A DNA stretch of 5,483 nucleotides from Desulfocapsaceae bacterium (GCA_029934775.1 JAOZLO010000217.1:1-5483); one strand, 5' to 3'; positions 1 to 5,039 are shown, counted from the stretch's first letter. Notes: a model not told the origin generated them from the letters alone. Made by a program: numbers and translations.

Positions 1-28
1 TCTGGATAAATGAGTTATTTTCTCCGTT

Positions 29-57
29 TTGACAATAAATTTCTTGATTTTTAAATT
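29..57 (+). promoter_or_regulatory. Candidate sigma70 promoter for mobB
   Basis: A perfect -35 hexamer TTGACA (29-34) is followed after a 17-bp spacer by TAAATT (52-57), which matches the TATAAT consensus at 4 of 6 positions. Transcription would start near 64 and give mobB a leader of about 120 nt. All three forward frames have stops within the first 32 bases (7-9, 11-13, 30-32), so no coding from a left-hand + strand gene reaches past this point. The call rests on hexamers only. Confidence 0.4.
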
Positions 58-182
58 TAACGTATAGGCATTTCCATTTTTTAGACAGGATCTCCAAGAT
101 AAAAACAGAAAGAAATCTTGTTAATCCTACTGCAAAAACTTAACCGGATACTGCTGACATCAGCTATAATTAAGGAGAGAAT

Positions 183-842
183 ATGTCATCAATTGTTACT
201 TTCATCGGTTGGCATGATAGTGGCAAAACGACTCTGGCAGCCGGAGTTGTAACCGAGCTCAAGAAACGTGGATACCGGGTGGCTGTCATCAAATCGAGCA
301 ATGATTCAGGGATACGATTTGATACCCCCGGAACCGATACATTCATGCACAGGCAGGCGGGCGCAGACAGCGTCCTGCTGGTAGCACCGGATCAGATGGT
401 ACTGCAGACCGGGAACAGTAACCTCTCCCTTAGAACCCTCGCGCATCGGTATTTTGCCGACGTTGATATCGTTATTGGAGAGGGGTTCAAAACAGCAAAA
501 AAAACGGCGAAAATTGAGGTTTGTAGAAACATCGATCAGCATCTGCGACAGGAAGTTCATGGTGTTATAGCTGTCGCTACAAACCTTGAATCTGTCGCAG
601 GAGACTATGTTTTTAGATTGGATGAGGCCAGAGAGATCGCAGCTTTTATCGAAAAACGGTTTCTCCTCCATAAGGGTGAATGGACGGAGGTGACTTCACT
701 TCTTGTAAATGGCAGTAAAATTCCTATCAAAACCTACATCCAGGAGGCTTTGGCCGGAACTGTACATGGCTTTATTAAAACCCTCAAACTTAATGAGGAT
801 ATAAAAGAAATAGAACTGCGGATAAAAATCAGTAAGAAATGA
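183..842 (+). CDS. mobB: Molybdopterin-guanine dinucleotide biosynthesis protein MobB with C-terminal extension
   Basis: Cytoplasmic P-loop GTP-binding protein that assists MobA in adding GMP to molybdopterin, making the bis-MGD cofactor of DMSO-reductase-family enzymes. The N-terminus SIVTFIGWHDSGKTT contains the Walker A loop (G9 to T16, with K15). VIGEGFK (97-103) matches the conserved V-x-V-E-G-F-K-type strand of MobB, and TDTFMHRQAGA (51-61) the usual HD/TxRHR-QAGA-like segment. The protein has 219 aa, against about 165-175 for E. coli MobB. The excess is a C-terminal module (about 168-219) with LLVNGSKIP, a Thr/Gly helix and a final EIELRIKIS strand, a type I recall from deltaproteobacterial MobB proteins. 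The start is supported by AAGGAG at 172-177, five bases upstream. The gene stands alone, and its stop abuts the serS stop with one base between. The MobB assignment is firm; the role of the extension is unknown. Confidence 0.9.
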   Translation: MSSIVTFIGWHDSGKTTLAAGVVTELKKRGYRVAVIKSSNDSGIRFDTPGTDTFMHRQAGADSVLLVAPDQMVLQTGNSNLSLRTLAHRYFADVDIVIGEGFKTAKKTAKIEVCRNIDQHLRQEVHGVIAVATNLESVAGDYVFRLDEAREIAAFIEKRFLLHKGEWTEVTSLLVNGSKIPIKTYIQEALAGTVHGFIKTLKLNEDIKEIELRIKISKK

Positions 843-843
843 A

Positions 844-2130
844 TTACACAGGAATAAAGCGGCTTTTAAAATAGGGCCGCAGTATCTCCGGCAGAGCAAT
901 TGAACCATCTTTCTGCTGGTAATTTTCCATGACTGCCAGGAGTGTACGTCCGACTGCCAGCCCGGATCCATTCAGGGTATGAACCAGTTTGCTTTTTTTC
1001 TGTCCATTTGGGCGATATCGTATTCCCCCACGGCGTGCCTGGAAATCAAGGAAATTTGAGCAGGAGGAAATCTCCCGGTAACAGTTTTGACCTGGAAGCC
1101 ATACCTCGATGTCATAGGTTTTGGCAGCAGAAAAACCAAGATCACCGGAACAGAGAGTGACTACGCGGTAGGGAAGTTCAAGCATCTGGAGAACAGTTTC
1201 AACTTCCAGGAGCAGGCTTTCCAGTTCTGAAAATGAGGTCTCCGGCCTGGTAAATTTGACCAGTTCAACCTTGTTGAACTGGTGCTGCCTGATCAGTCCT
1301 CTGGTGTCTCTGCCATGGGAGCCAGCTTCCGATCTGAAACAGGGTGTATATGCTGTGTATTTAACAGGTAGATCATTTTCGCTCAGTGTTTCATCCCTAT
1401 GGATATTGGTTACCGGTACTTCGGCGGTGGGGATAAGGTAGAGATCCCAGTCTTTAATTTTGAACAGATCTTCCTCAAATTTAGGGAGTTGTCCGGTGGC
1501 AGTCATAGAAGCGCTGTTTACCAGAAAAGGTGGGAGAACTTCGGTATACCCATGTTTCTGGGTATGCAGGTCGAGCATAAAATTTGTCAGTGCCCGATCA
1601 AGTTTAGAGGCGAAGCCTTTCAGCAGTGCAAACCTGGCTCCTGAGAGTTTTGCTGCTTGTTCAAAGCTTATAATGTCAAGTTCTTCGCCAAGCTCCCAGT
1701 GAGGTTTTGGTGTAAAAGAGAACGTTGGTTTTTCACCCCATTTTCTAATCTCAATATTGTCAGTGTCATCCATACCGACAGGTACATCATCGTCACAGAG
1801 ATTAGGGATGGCCATGACGATATGGTGCAGCTCTTCCTTGATAGTGTTAAGCCTGGCGTCAAGATCTTTAATTCGTCTGCTCGTCTCTTTCATTTCGGCA
1901 ATAAGCGGTTCAGCTTTTTTCTTTTCAGATTCTGAACCGCGCTTTAGAACGGCTATTTCATTGGAAGTGACATTCCTCTTGTTCTTTAAACCTTCAACTT
2001 CTGTAAGAATGGCAAGCCGTTGCTGGTCAATATCAGCAAATTTATCTAAAAGAGTTGTTTCCATGCCACGACGGGATGTTTTTTCTTTTACAAGGTCGAT
2101 ATTTTCACGTATAAATCGTAGTTCGAGCAT
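844..2130 (-). CDS. serS: Serine--tRNA ligase (seryl-tRNA synthetase)
   Basis: Class II aminoacyl-tRNA synthetase charging tRNA-Ser (and tRNA-Sec) with serine in the cytoplasm. The 428 aa are a normal full length. Residues 1-110 form the N-terminal domain with the long antiparallel coiled-coil arm (about 28-105, rich in Lys/Glu/Arg) that grips the tRNA variable arm. The catalytic core follows: the [21 protein letters not shown] segment region (144-164), motif 1 around YTEVLPP (195-201), the serine/ATP-site TAEVP (235-239), motif 2 starting at [17 protein letters not shown] (265-281), the [15 protein letters not shown] region (353-367), and motif 3 [10 protein letters not shown] (387-396) with its ATP-binding Arg395. 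All key residues are present. ATG at 2130 gives the family-typical [10 protein letters not shown] start; only a weak purine-rich stretch (AAGAAAG) precedes it. The gene is divergent from tatC and convergent with mobB. No T-box or other leader element was recognised. Confidence 0.98.
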   Translation of the reverse strand: MLELRFIRENIDLVKEKTSRRGMETTLLDKFADIDQQRLAILTEVEGLKNKRNVTSNEIAVLKRGSESEKKKAEPLIAEMKETSRRIKDLDARLNTIKEELHHIVMAIPNLCDDDVPVGMDDTDNIEIRKWGEKPTFSFTPKPHWELGEELDIISFEQAAKLSGARFALLKGFASKLDRALTNFMLDLHTQKHGYTEVLPPFLVNSASMTATGQLPKFEEDLFKIKDWDLYLIPTAEVPVTNIHRDETLSENDLPVKYTAYTPCFRSEAGSHGRDTRGLIRQHQFNKVELVKFTRPETSFSELESLLLEVETVLQMLELPYRVVTLCSGDLGFSAAKTYDIEVWLPGQNCYREISSCSNFLDFQARRGGIRYRPNGQKKSKLVHTLNGSGLAVGRTLLAVMENYQQKDGSIALPEILRPYFKSRFIPV

Positions 2131-2181
2131 AATTTTTCTTTCTTGTATTGTTGAATTTTTGAGTGACGCAGAGATGTGTAC

Positions 2182-2210
2182 TTTTTATCACGACTGATTG
2201 TTGAAATCAA
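2182..2210 (-). promoter_or_regulatory. Candidate sigma70 promoter for serS
   Basis: Read on the minus strand, TTGATT (2210-2205) is followed by exactly 17 bases and then TAAAAA (2187-2182); each hexamer matches 4 of 6 consensus positions. Transcription would start near 2175 and give serS a leader of about 45 nt. A short inverted repeat (TGATT/AATCA at 2195-2199 and 2205-2209) overlaps the -35 region, which may be coincidence. Confidence 0.4.
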
Positions 2211-2357
2211 CCTCTATCAAATTGCATTTTCTTTATGCTTTTGATATGTTGTCGGACGAAATTGGTGGTAATGCTTCATTTTCTATATTTCATCTGAGGG
2301 GTTGTCTGTTATTTTCTAACGCGGGCTTTGCCTGCAACCCAAAAGACACATTCTCGC

Positions 2358-2408
2358 ACCACAGAGGACAAAGAGAAAAATCTCTGTGCTCTCTGTGGCC
2401 TCTGTGGT
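2358..2408. repeat. Palindromic dispersed-type repeat (CCACAGAGG...CCTCTGTGG)
   Basis: The outer arms are a perfect 10-bp inverted repeat: ACCACAGAGG (2358-2367) and CCTCTGTGGT (2399-2408). Inside, AGAGA (2372-2376) pairs with TCTCT (2381-2385) around an AAAA loop. The right arm carries three near-identical 9-10 bp units (TCTCTGTGC, TCTCTGTGGC, CTCTGTGGT) where the left arm has two, so the arms differ by one unit. Translated, this gives the NHRGHREHR-like string I know as a recurring spurious ORF in deltaproteobacterial and other genomes. I infer that it belongs to a dispersed intergenic repeat family; only one copy is in the window. Confidence 0.75.
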
Positions 2409-2420
2409 TTAAGTTTTTCT

Positions 2421-2453
2421 TTTTATTACAGCTTTTATGGAATAAGGCACTAA
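2421..2453 (+). repeat. 33-bp direct repeat, copy 1
   Basis: This stretch runs from TTTTATTACA to AATAAGGCACTAA and matches 2531-2563 at 30 of 33 positions, offset by 110 bp. The differences are G/T at the 11th base and TG/CA at bases 18-19. In this copy the bases after CACTAA are CACCCC, so no start codon follows, although the AAGG ribosome-binding core is intact. Confidence 0.85.
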
Positions 2454-2478
2454 CACCCCACAAGGGGGTATAAGTGCC
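2446..2478 (+). other. Imperfect stem-loop with a competing alternative hairpin
   Basis: GGCACTAACACCCC (2446-2459) pairs imperfectly with GGGGGTATAAGTGCC (2464-2478) across an ACAA loop: six outer and about four inner pairs are perfect. A second hairpin, GGGTAT (2466-2471) with ATACCC (2485-2490), shares bases with the right arm, so the two folds are mutually exclusive. The structure lies upstream of tatC and could act in its leader or simply be part of the repeat. There is no U-tract after either fold. Confidence 0.45.
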
Positions 2479-2530
2479 ATGGTGATACCCTTGAGTTTCT
2501 GATTCCAATACTATCTCACGGTTTCTTGTT

Positions 2531-2563
2531 TTTTATTACATCTTTTACAGAATAAGGCACTAA
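2531..2563 (+). repeat. 33-bp direct repeat, copy 2, containing the tatC ribosome binding site
   Basis: This is the second copy of the repeat at 2421-2453 (30/33 identical). It ends on the first base of the tatC start codon. TAAGG (2553-2557) inside it is the tatC Shine-Dalgarno sequence, five bases from the ATG at 2563. The tatC translation-initiation region therefore has a near-identical, start-less twin 110 bp upstream. Confidence 0.85.
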
Positions 2564-3258
2564 TGGCTTTTCATACTTCATTTATTACGTTTTTGACAGA
2601 ACTGCGTAAATCCATTCGTGCCCTGGCAATTTCACTTTTCCTCTGTACAGGCGTTATTTTCCTTCTCTCACCACAACTCCTACATTTTGTACAGAATCAT
2701 TTAGCAGAGAAGCTTTATTTTTTTTCTGTATCTGGCCCCTTTCTCGCCCATATCAAATTAGCTCTTTTTGCAGCAGTGTATGTATTGATGCCCTGGATGA
2801 TGACGGTATTATGGCGGGCAATGGGCGTACCGTTTGGCGTTTCAGGCAGGGAGCTTTTCTTCTTTATTATTTTTACATGTCTGCTTTTTTATGCAGGCAC
2901 TTTTTTTTGTTATTTTATAACGTTACCTTTTGGTATAAAATTTCTACTCGGGTTCAGTTCGGAAGAGTTAAAGCCGGTTATCTCTGTGGGGAAGTTTGTC
3001 AATTTTACAACTCTTTTTATTTTGGCATTCGGATTGATTTTTGAGTTGCCGATATTTATGGTTTTTCTTGCAAAAGTAGGTGTTTTTACACGCCGATTTT
3101 ATGAAAAAAACAGACGTTATTCATTGCTGCTTATAGCAGTTCTGTCGGCACTTTTAACACCTACGCCGGATGTGGTAAATATGCTTTTGATGGGTGGGCC
3201 ACTCTATCTGTTATATGAGTCTGGTATTGTTATTTTGATGATTATGCGGATCAAGTAG
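2563..3258 (+). CDS. tatC: Sec-independent (twin-arginine) protein translocase subunit TatC
   Basis: Inner-membrane receptor of the Tat pathway, which binds twin-arginine signal peptides and, with TatA/TatB, exports folded proteins. Family hallmarks in order: FLTELRKSI (10-18), matching the N-terminal HLxELR signature with Glu13; TM1 (about 18-36); the SGPFLAHIKLAL segment into TM2 (57-82); the cytoplasmic loop VPFGVSGRE with Glu97, aligning with the functionally important Glu103 of E. coli; TM3 (98-120); TM4 with FGLIFELP (156-163); LLTPTPD (197-203); and PLYLLYESGI (213-222) in TM6. It has 231 aa, slightly below the usual 240-260, with all six membrane spans and a short C-tail. No tatA or tatB is adjacent, so this is a solo tatC, as in many Desulfobacterota. 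The start is fixed by TAAGG five bases upstream. A hairpin cluster follows the stop. Confidence 0.95.
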   Translation: MAFHTSFITFLTELRKSIRALAISLFLCTGVIFLLSPQLLHFVQNHLAEKLYFFSVSGPFLAHIKLALFAAVYVLMPWMMTVLWRAMGVPFGVSGRELFFFIIFTCLLFYAGTFFCYFITLPFGIKFLLGFSSEELKPVISVGKFVNFTTLFILAFGLIFELPIFMVFLAKVGVFTRRFYEKNRRYSLLLIAVLSALLTPTPDVVNMLLMGGPLYLLYESGIVILMIMRIK

Positions 3259-3266
3259 GAACATAA

Positions 3267-3279
3267 TGCCCTTCGGGCA
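3267..3279 (+). other. Short hairpin just after tatC
   Basis: TGCCC (3267-3271) and GGGCA (3275-3279) form a perfect 5-bp stem with a TTC loop, nine bases after the tatC stop. No T-tract follows. It immediately abuts the larger hairpin starting at 3279 and may stabilise the mRNA 3' end together with it. Confidence 0.4.
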
Positions 3280-3312
3280 GGCTGAAGCTTTTAGGCAAAC
3301 AGCCTTCAGCCT
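3279..3312 (+). terminator. Probable transcription terminator of tatC
   Basis: AGGCTGAAG (3279-3287) and CTTCAGCCT (3304-3312) form a perfect 9-bp stem around a 16-nt loop. A one-base bulge allows further pairing (C3288-G3302). The sequence after the stem is ATCTTTTG, a weak T-tract. Inside the loop an alternative AGGC/GCCT pairing (3293-3296 and 3302-3305) exists. Its position 20 bases after the tatC stop fits termination; the modest T-tract keeps confidence moderate. Confidence 0.55.
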
Positions 3313-3324
3313 ATCTTTTGCTTA

Positions 3325-3344
3325 CGGAAAAACTTCGTTTTCCG
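3325..3344. terminator. A/T-rich hairpin between tatC and the DUF523 gene
   Basis: CGGAAAA (3325-3331) and TTTTCCG (3338-3344) form a 7-bp stem, extendable by C3333-G3337 with one bulged A. It is 16 bases from the stop of the minus-strand DUF523 gene and is the third hairpin in 80 bp. On the plus strand ATATATTAAG follows, with no true T-run; on the minus strand TAAGCAAAAG follows. A shared 3'-end structure for the two convergent genes is likely; a classical terminator is less certain. Confidence 0.4.
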
Positions 3345-3359
3345 ATATATTAAGATAAT

Positions 3360-3782
3360 TTAGTACTCCTGCACATCAAATCCGTGTTTGAGGAGGAGAG
3401 CAGCAGTGACCCCGACAATTCCTGTGACAGCACAGGATGGACTTTTTGATTTAAGTAAAACAGCGGTGATTTTTTGTGATTGGGCAATGTTCAGTACTTG
3501 CTCCGCCCCTTTTATAAACTGAGCAGTTATGTCGGAACCGCTTCTGGTGAGGACATGTGCCTGGCCTGACAGTACCTGGGCGCCGTCACCACCGGAGATA
3601 TCAGCCGCTTCTCTCGGAGTGGGCAAACCTCCCAGTTGCTCGGGACAGATGGGAATCCAGATACTGTTTTTCAGTCGCTTGATACACGTATGGTCGGGCT
3701 TTATCTGTCCGTCATAGCGTGTGCAGAGACCTACAAGGCAGCTGCTGACTAAAAATATATCAGGAGGAGAATTGGGTGGCAT
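3360..3782 (-). CDS. DUF523 family protein with a shortened central loop
   Basis: Small Cys-containing cytoplasmic protein of the DUF523 family, whose biochemical role is not established. Recognisable blocks are SSCLVGLCTRYDGQIK (13-28; family pattern CLLG-x-x-x-RYDG), IPICPEQLGGLPTPRE (43-58; canonical CPE-x-x-GG-LPTPR), GSDITAQFIKGAEQVL (82-97; D-[VI]-T-x-x-F-x-x-GA), LLKSKSPSC (109-117) and GVTAALLLKHGFDV (124-137). In typical members SPSCG is followed by about 15-20 residues including an IYDG...F segment before GVTAAL. Here only AVTGIV (118-123) lies between, so this loop is missing and the Gly after the Cys is Ala. The frame is intact on both sides. ATG at 3782 is the only possible start before an in-frame stop, and no Shine-Dalgarno precedes it. 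The gene is divergent from the ftsB-like gene. Family call firm, function unknown. Confidence 0.85.
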   Translation of the reverse strand: MPPNSPPDIFLVSSCLVGLCTRYDGQIKPDHTCIKRLKNSIWIPICPEQLGGLPTPREAADISGGDGAQVLSGQAHVLTRSGSDITAQFIKGAEQVLNIAQSQKITAVLLKSKSPSCAVTGIVGVTAALLLKHGFDVQEY

Positions 3783-3839
3783 ATTTGTTTAAAAGCAACG
3801 TAACTATTTGAACAAAGGCTGTTTTTTGTTTTCATTCGA

Positions 3840-4187
3840 ATGTCAACTATACTACTGATGAAAAAACCTGCAAAAAAAATCACTCCTCAGCAGGAAGGGT
3901 TGCTGATCAAGATTTTCCTGGCATTTGTGCTTGCTGCTGTTTTGTGGGTTGTATTTTCTCCCGGGGCCGGGTTGCTTTTACTAAAAGGACAGCATAGCGA
4001 TCTTGAACAACTGGAGAAAGAGATTACTGAACTGGAGCTGGAAAATCATGATCTCCAGGCAGAAATAGATAGGCTCCAGACCGATCCCGTGTATCTTGAA
4101 GAAGTCGCCCGAAAAGAATACGGGTTATTGAAAAAAAACGAGAGGGTGTACGATTTCTCGAAAAACAACAAGCCCAAAAAGGAATAA
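3840..4187 (+). CDS. FtsB/DivIC-like septum formation initiator protein
   Basis: Small bitopic inner-membrane divisome protein; in other bacteria FtsB works with FtsL and FtsQ to activate septal wall synthesis. The layout is typical: a short basic cytoplasmic N-terminus (MKKPAKK, 7-13), one membrane span (about 22-42, rich in Leu/Val/Ala), a heptad-patterned coiled coil (about 52-81, LEQLEKEITELELENHDLQ), then the DivIC signature DPVYLEEVARKEYGLLKKNE (82-101) and a Lys-rich tail. The 115 aa fit the family. The start is uncertain: ATG at 3840 and the in-frame ATG at 3858 both give plausible proteins, and neither has a Shine-Dalgarno sequence at normal spacing (AAAGG at 3814-3818 is too far). 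I keep 3840 as the longer option. Its terminator is shared with the convergent fmdB-type gene. Confidence 0.85.
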   Translation: MSTILLMKKPAKKITPQQEGLLIKIFLAFVLAAVLWVVFSPGAGLLLLKGQHSDLEQLEKEITELELENHDLQAEIDRLQTDPVYLEEVARKEYGLLKKNERVYDFSKNNKPKKE

Positions 4188-4205
4188 AGGTTCACACGGA
4201 ACCTT
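4187..4205. terminator. Bidirectional rho-independent terminator
   Basis: AAGGTTC (4187-4193) and GAACCTT (4199-4205) form a perfect 7-bp stem with a 5-nt ACACG loop. On the plus strand it is followed by ATTTT, and on the minus strand by TATTCCTTTTT. It overlaps the last base of the ftsB-like stop codon and lies within the 28-bp gap to the stop of the convergent zinc ribbon gene, so it can end both transcripts. Confidence 0.7.
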
Positions 4206-4215
4206 ATTTTCAGCC

Positions 4216-4428
4216 TCAGGAGAATCCTGATTTAGCAGAACATCCGGAAAGCGCTCCTGCAGGGACTGATGATCGTCTGTTCGGTCTGTAACTGCCTGCA
4301 GAGATTGTTTTTTTTGTGTCTTTACTTTTGCATTTCGTGCAGACGACATCTTCTGTAGAAGTGCTGGAAGTGGTCAGTACTTCAAACTGGTTATTGCAGC
4401 TGTTACACTTATAATCGTAAATTGGCAT
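4216..4428 (-). CDS. FmdB-family zinc ribbon protein
   Basis: Small regulatory-type zinc ribbon protein (FmdB/CxxC-SSSS family). The N-terminus MPIYDYKCNSCNNQFE is the family signature; the metal ligands are two knuckles, C8-x-x-C11 and C30-x-x-C33. The rest is a Ser/Gly/Lys-rich tail ending in GFS, as many members do, with one extra Cys at 63. The name comes from FmdB of methylotrophs, implicated in control of formamidase; the role of most homologues is unknown. The 70 aa match the usual 65-110. GGAG eight bases upstream of the ATG is a good ribosome binding site. It follows the HTH/two-CW regulator by 28 bp on the same strand and probably shares its mRNA, ending at the terminator at 4187-4205. 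Confidence 0.9.
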   Translation of the reverse strand: MPIYDYKCNSCNNQFEVLTTSSTSTEDVVCTKCKSKDTKKTISAGSYRPNRRSSVPAGALSGCSAKSGFS

Positions 4429-4456
4429 TAACTCTTCTCCCTTGTTATCAGGCCGA

Positions 4457-4828
4457 CTACTTTAGCAGGCCCGATAAAATGTCACATTTTTTGCAAATTG
4501 CAATTTTATCTTTTTGTGAAACACCGTGTGTGCAATCACATTTTGTTCCACATACAAACCAGCAGAGGTGACCGCTCTGGAACTCCCAGGCAGGACATTC
4601 CTCTTTTATCGTACATAATTTTTTCTCCCAACAAGGGACAAGAGTGGTTTGTTTCCCGCGCTGGTTTATCAACAGGAAAAAAATCTGTCGTTCGATATGA
4701 CCAGGAATTGTTCTCCAGCCCTGCTCATAACTGTGGATTGTTTTAAGTGACGTTCCAAGGAGCTCTGCTAGTTTTTTTTGTGTTTTCCCAAGTTTTTTTC
4801 GAGCAATACTAAATTCTTCTTTCGTCAA
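4457..4828 (-). CDS. HTH (XRE-type) regulator with Cys-rich two-CW domain
   Basis: Two-domain DNA-binding protein, 123 aa. Residues 1-55 are a Cro/C1-type helix-turn-helix: FSIARKKLGKTQKKLAELLG, then TSLKTIHSYEQGWRTIP as the recognition and following helices. Residues 65-117 carry nine Cys (66, 72, 78, 89, 93, 97, 99, 112, 115) in the order CWE-x3-C, CPAW, CW-x2-C, GT-x-C-x-C and C-x2-C. The two Cys-Trp pairs (66-67, 89-90) mark the domain known as two-CW, frequent in Desulfobacterota and probably metal-binding; its ligand is not known. The start is TTG at 4828, supported by AAGAGG six bases upstream and by an in-frame stop 24 bases upstream with no ATG or GTG between. The protein likely acts as a metal- or redox-responsive regulator of its own unit; this is inference. 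Confidence 0.85.
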   Translation of the reverse strand: MTKEEFSIARKKLGKTQKKLAELLGTSLKTIHSYEQGWRTIPGHIERQIFFLLINQRGKQTTLVPCWEKKLCTIKEECPAWEFQSGHLCWFVCGTKCDCTHGVSQKDKIAICKKCDILSGLLK

Positions 4829-4834
4829 GGGGTG

Positions 4835-4840
4835 CCTCTT
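4835..4840 (-). promoter_or_regulatory. Ribosome binding site deciding the TTG start of the regulator
   Basis: On the minus strand AAGAGG is followed by six bases (CACCCC) and then TTG at 4828. No ATG or GTG in that frame lies between the upstream in-frame stop (4853-4855) and the HTH, so this site is the main reason for choosing the rare TTG start. Confidence 0.65.
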
Positions 4841-4870
4841 TACGATTTGTTGTTACTGTAGTATTTCCTT

Positions 4871-4887
4871 GAACAATTAAGTTGTTC
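4871..4887. promoter_or_regulatory. 17-bp inverted repeat, candidate operator
   Basis: GAACAA (4871-4876) and TTGTTC (4882-4887) are perfect inverted 6-bp arms around TTAAG. The centre is about 50 bp upstream of the HTH/two-CW regulator start, in the 211-bp region it shares with the divergent lipoprotein. Size and place fit a dimeric XRE-type operator for autoregulation. No T-tract follows, which argues against a terminator. Confidence 0.4.
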
Positions 4888-5026
4888 CGACCAATAGTAA
4901 CCATTCTTCAATCGAATACCAGAAAATATTGAAAAAGGTTGTGTTTTCCCTTTTTTGGAGTTCTGATAACGATTAATGTGCGTACCAGTGGTGAACAGTT
5001 AAATAAATGAGAAATTCAAAATTTAC

Positions 5027-5030
5027 GAGG
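5027..5030 (+). promoter_or_regulatory. Ribosome binding site choosing the lipoprotein start
   Basis: GAGG at 5027-5030 lies nine bases upstream of the ATG at 5040. An earlier in-frame ATG at 5007 would add 11 residues (MRNSKFTRQIS) but has no Shine-Dalgarno sequence, so 5040 is preferred. Confidence 0.5.
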
Positions 5031-5039
5031 CAAATCTCA

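Larger units (their letters stand above)
2131..2562. other. Geneless divergent region between serS and tatC
   Basis: This 432-bp region contains no credible gene. Short open frames on both strands across 2198-2508 have low-complexity, repeat-derived translations (HRGHREHRD on one strand, SLCSLWPLW on the other) and no family-like pattern. What it holds is the serS promoter candidate, a GC-richer segment with a small imperfect hairpin (GGGCTTTGC/GCAACCC around 2324-2341), the CACAGAG-type palindrome (2358-2408), a 33-bp direct repeat pair (2421-2453 and 2531-2563) and a hairpin between the copies. No clear -35/-10 pair for tatC was found. Confidence 0.7.

Noticed and set aside
165..170. Perfect TATAAT just upstream of mobB
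   Set aside because: It ends 12 bases before the ATG, so transcription would start inside the Shine-Dalgarno sequence; no good -35 is found at 16-18 bp.
859..880. GCGGC/GCCGC stem near the mobB and serS stops as a terminator
   Set aside because: On the plus strand no T-tract follows; on the minus strand it lies before the serS stop codon, so termination there would cut serS mRNA.
942..1935. Several plus-strand open frames inside serS
   Set aside because: They are shadows of the full-length, motif-complete serS on the other strand and show no family pattern.
2198..2508. Open frames on both strands in the serS-tatC spacer (91 and 72 codons)
   Set aside because: Their translations derive from the palindromic repeat, are low in complexity, overlap each other and lack ribosome binding sites.
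4932..4955. AAAAAGG/CCTTTTT stem followed by T residues, terminator-like
   Set aside because: The stem is mostly A-T, the T-run is itself the stem arm, and it lies between two divergent starts where no transcript needs to end.
5007..5039. Earlier ATG at 5007 for the lipoprotein
   Set aside because: It has no Shine-Dalgarno sequence, and it would lengthen the signal peptide n-region to over 18 residues; GAGG supports 5040 instead.
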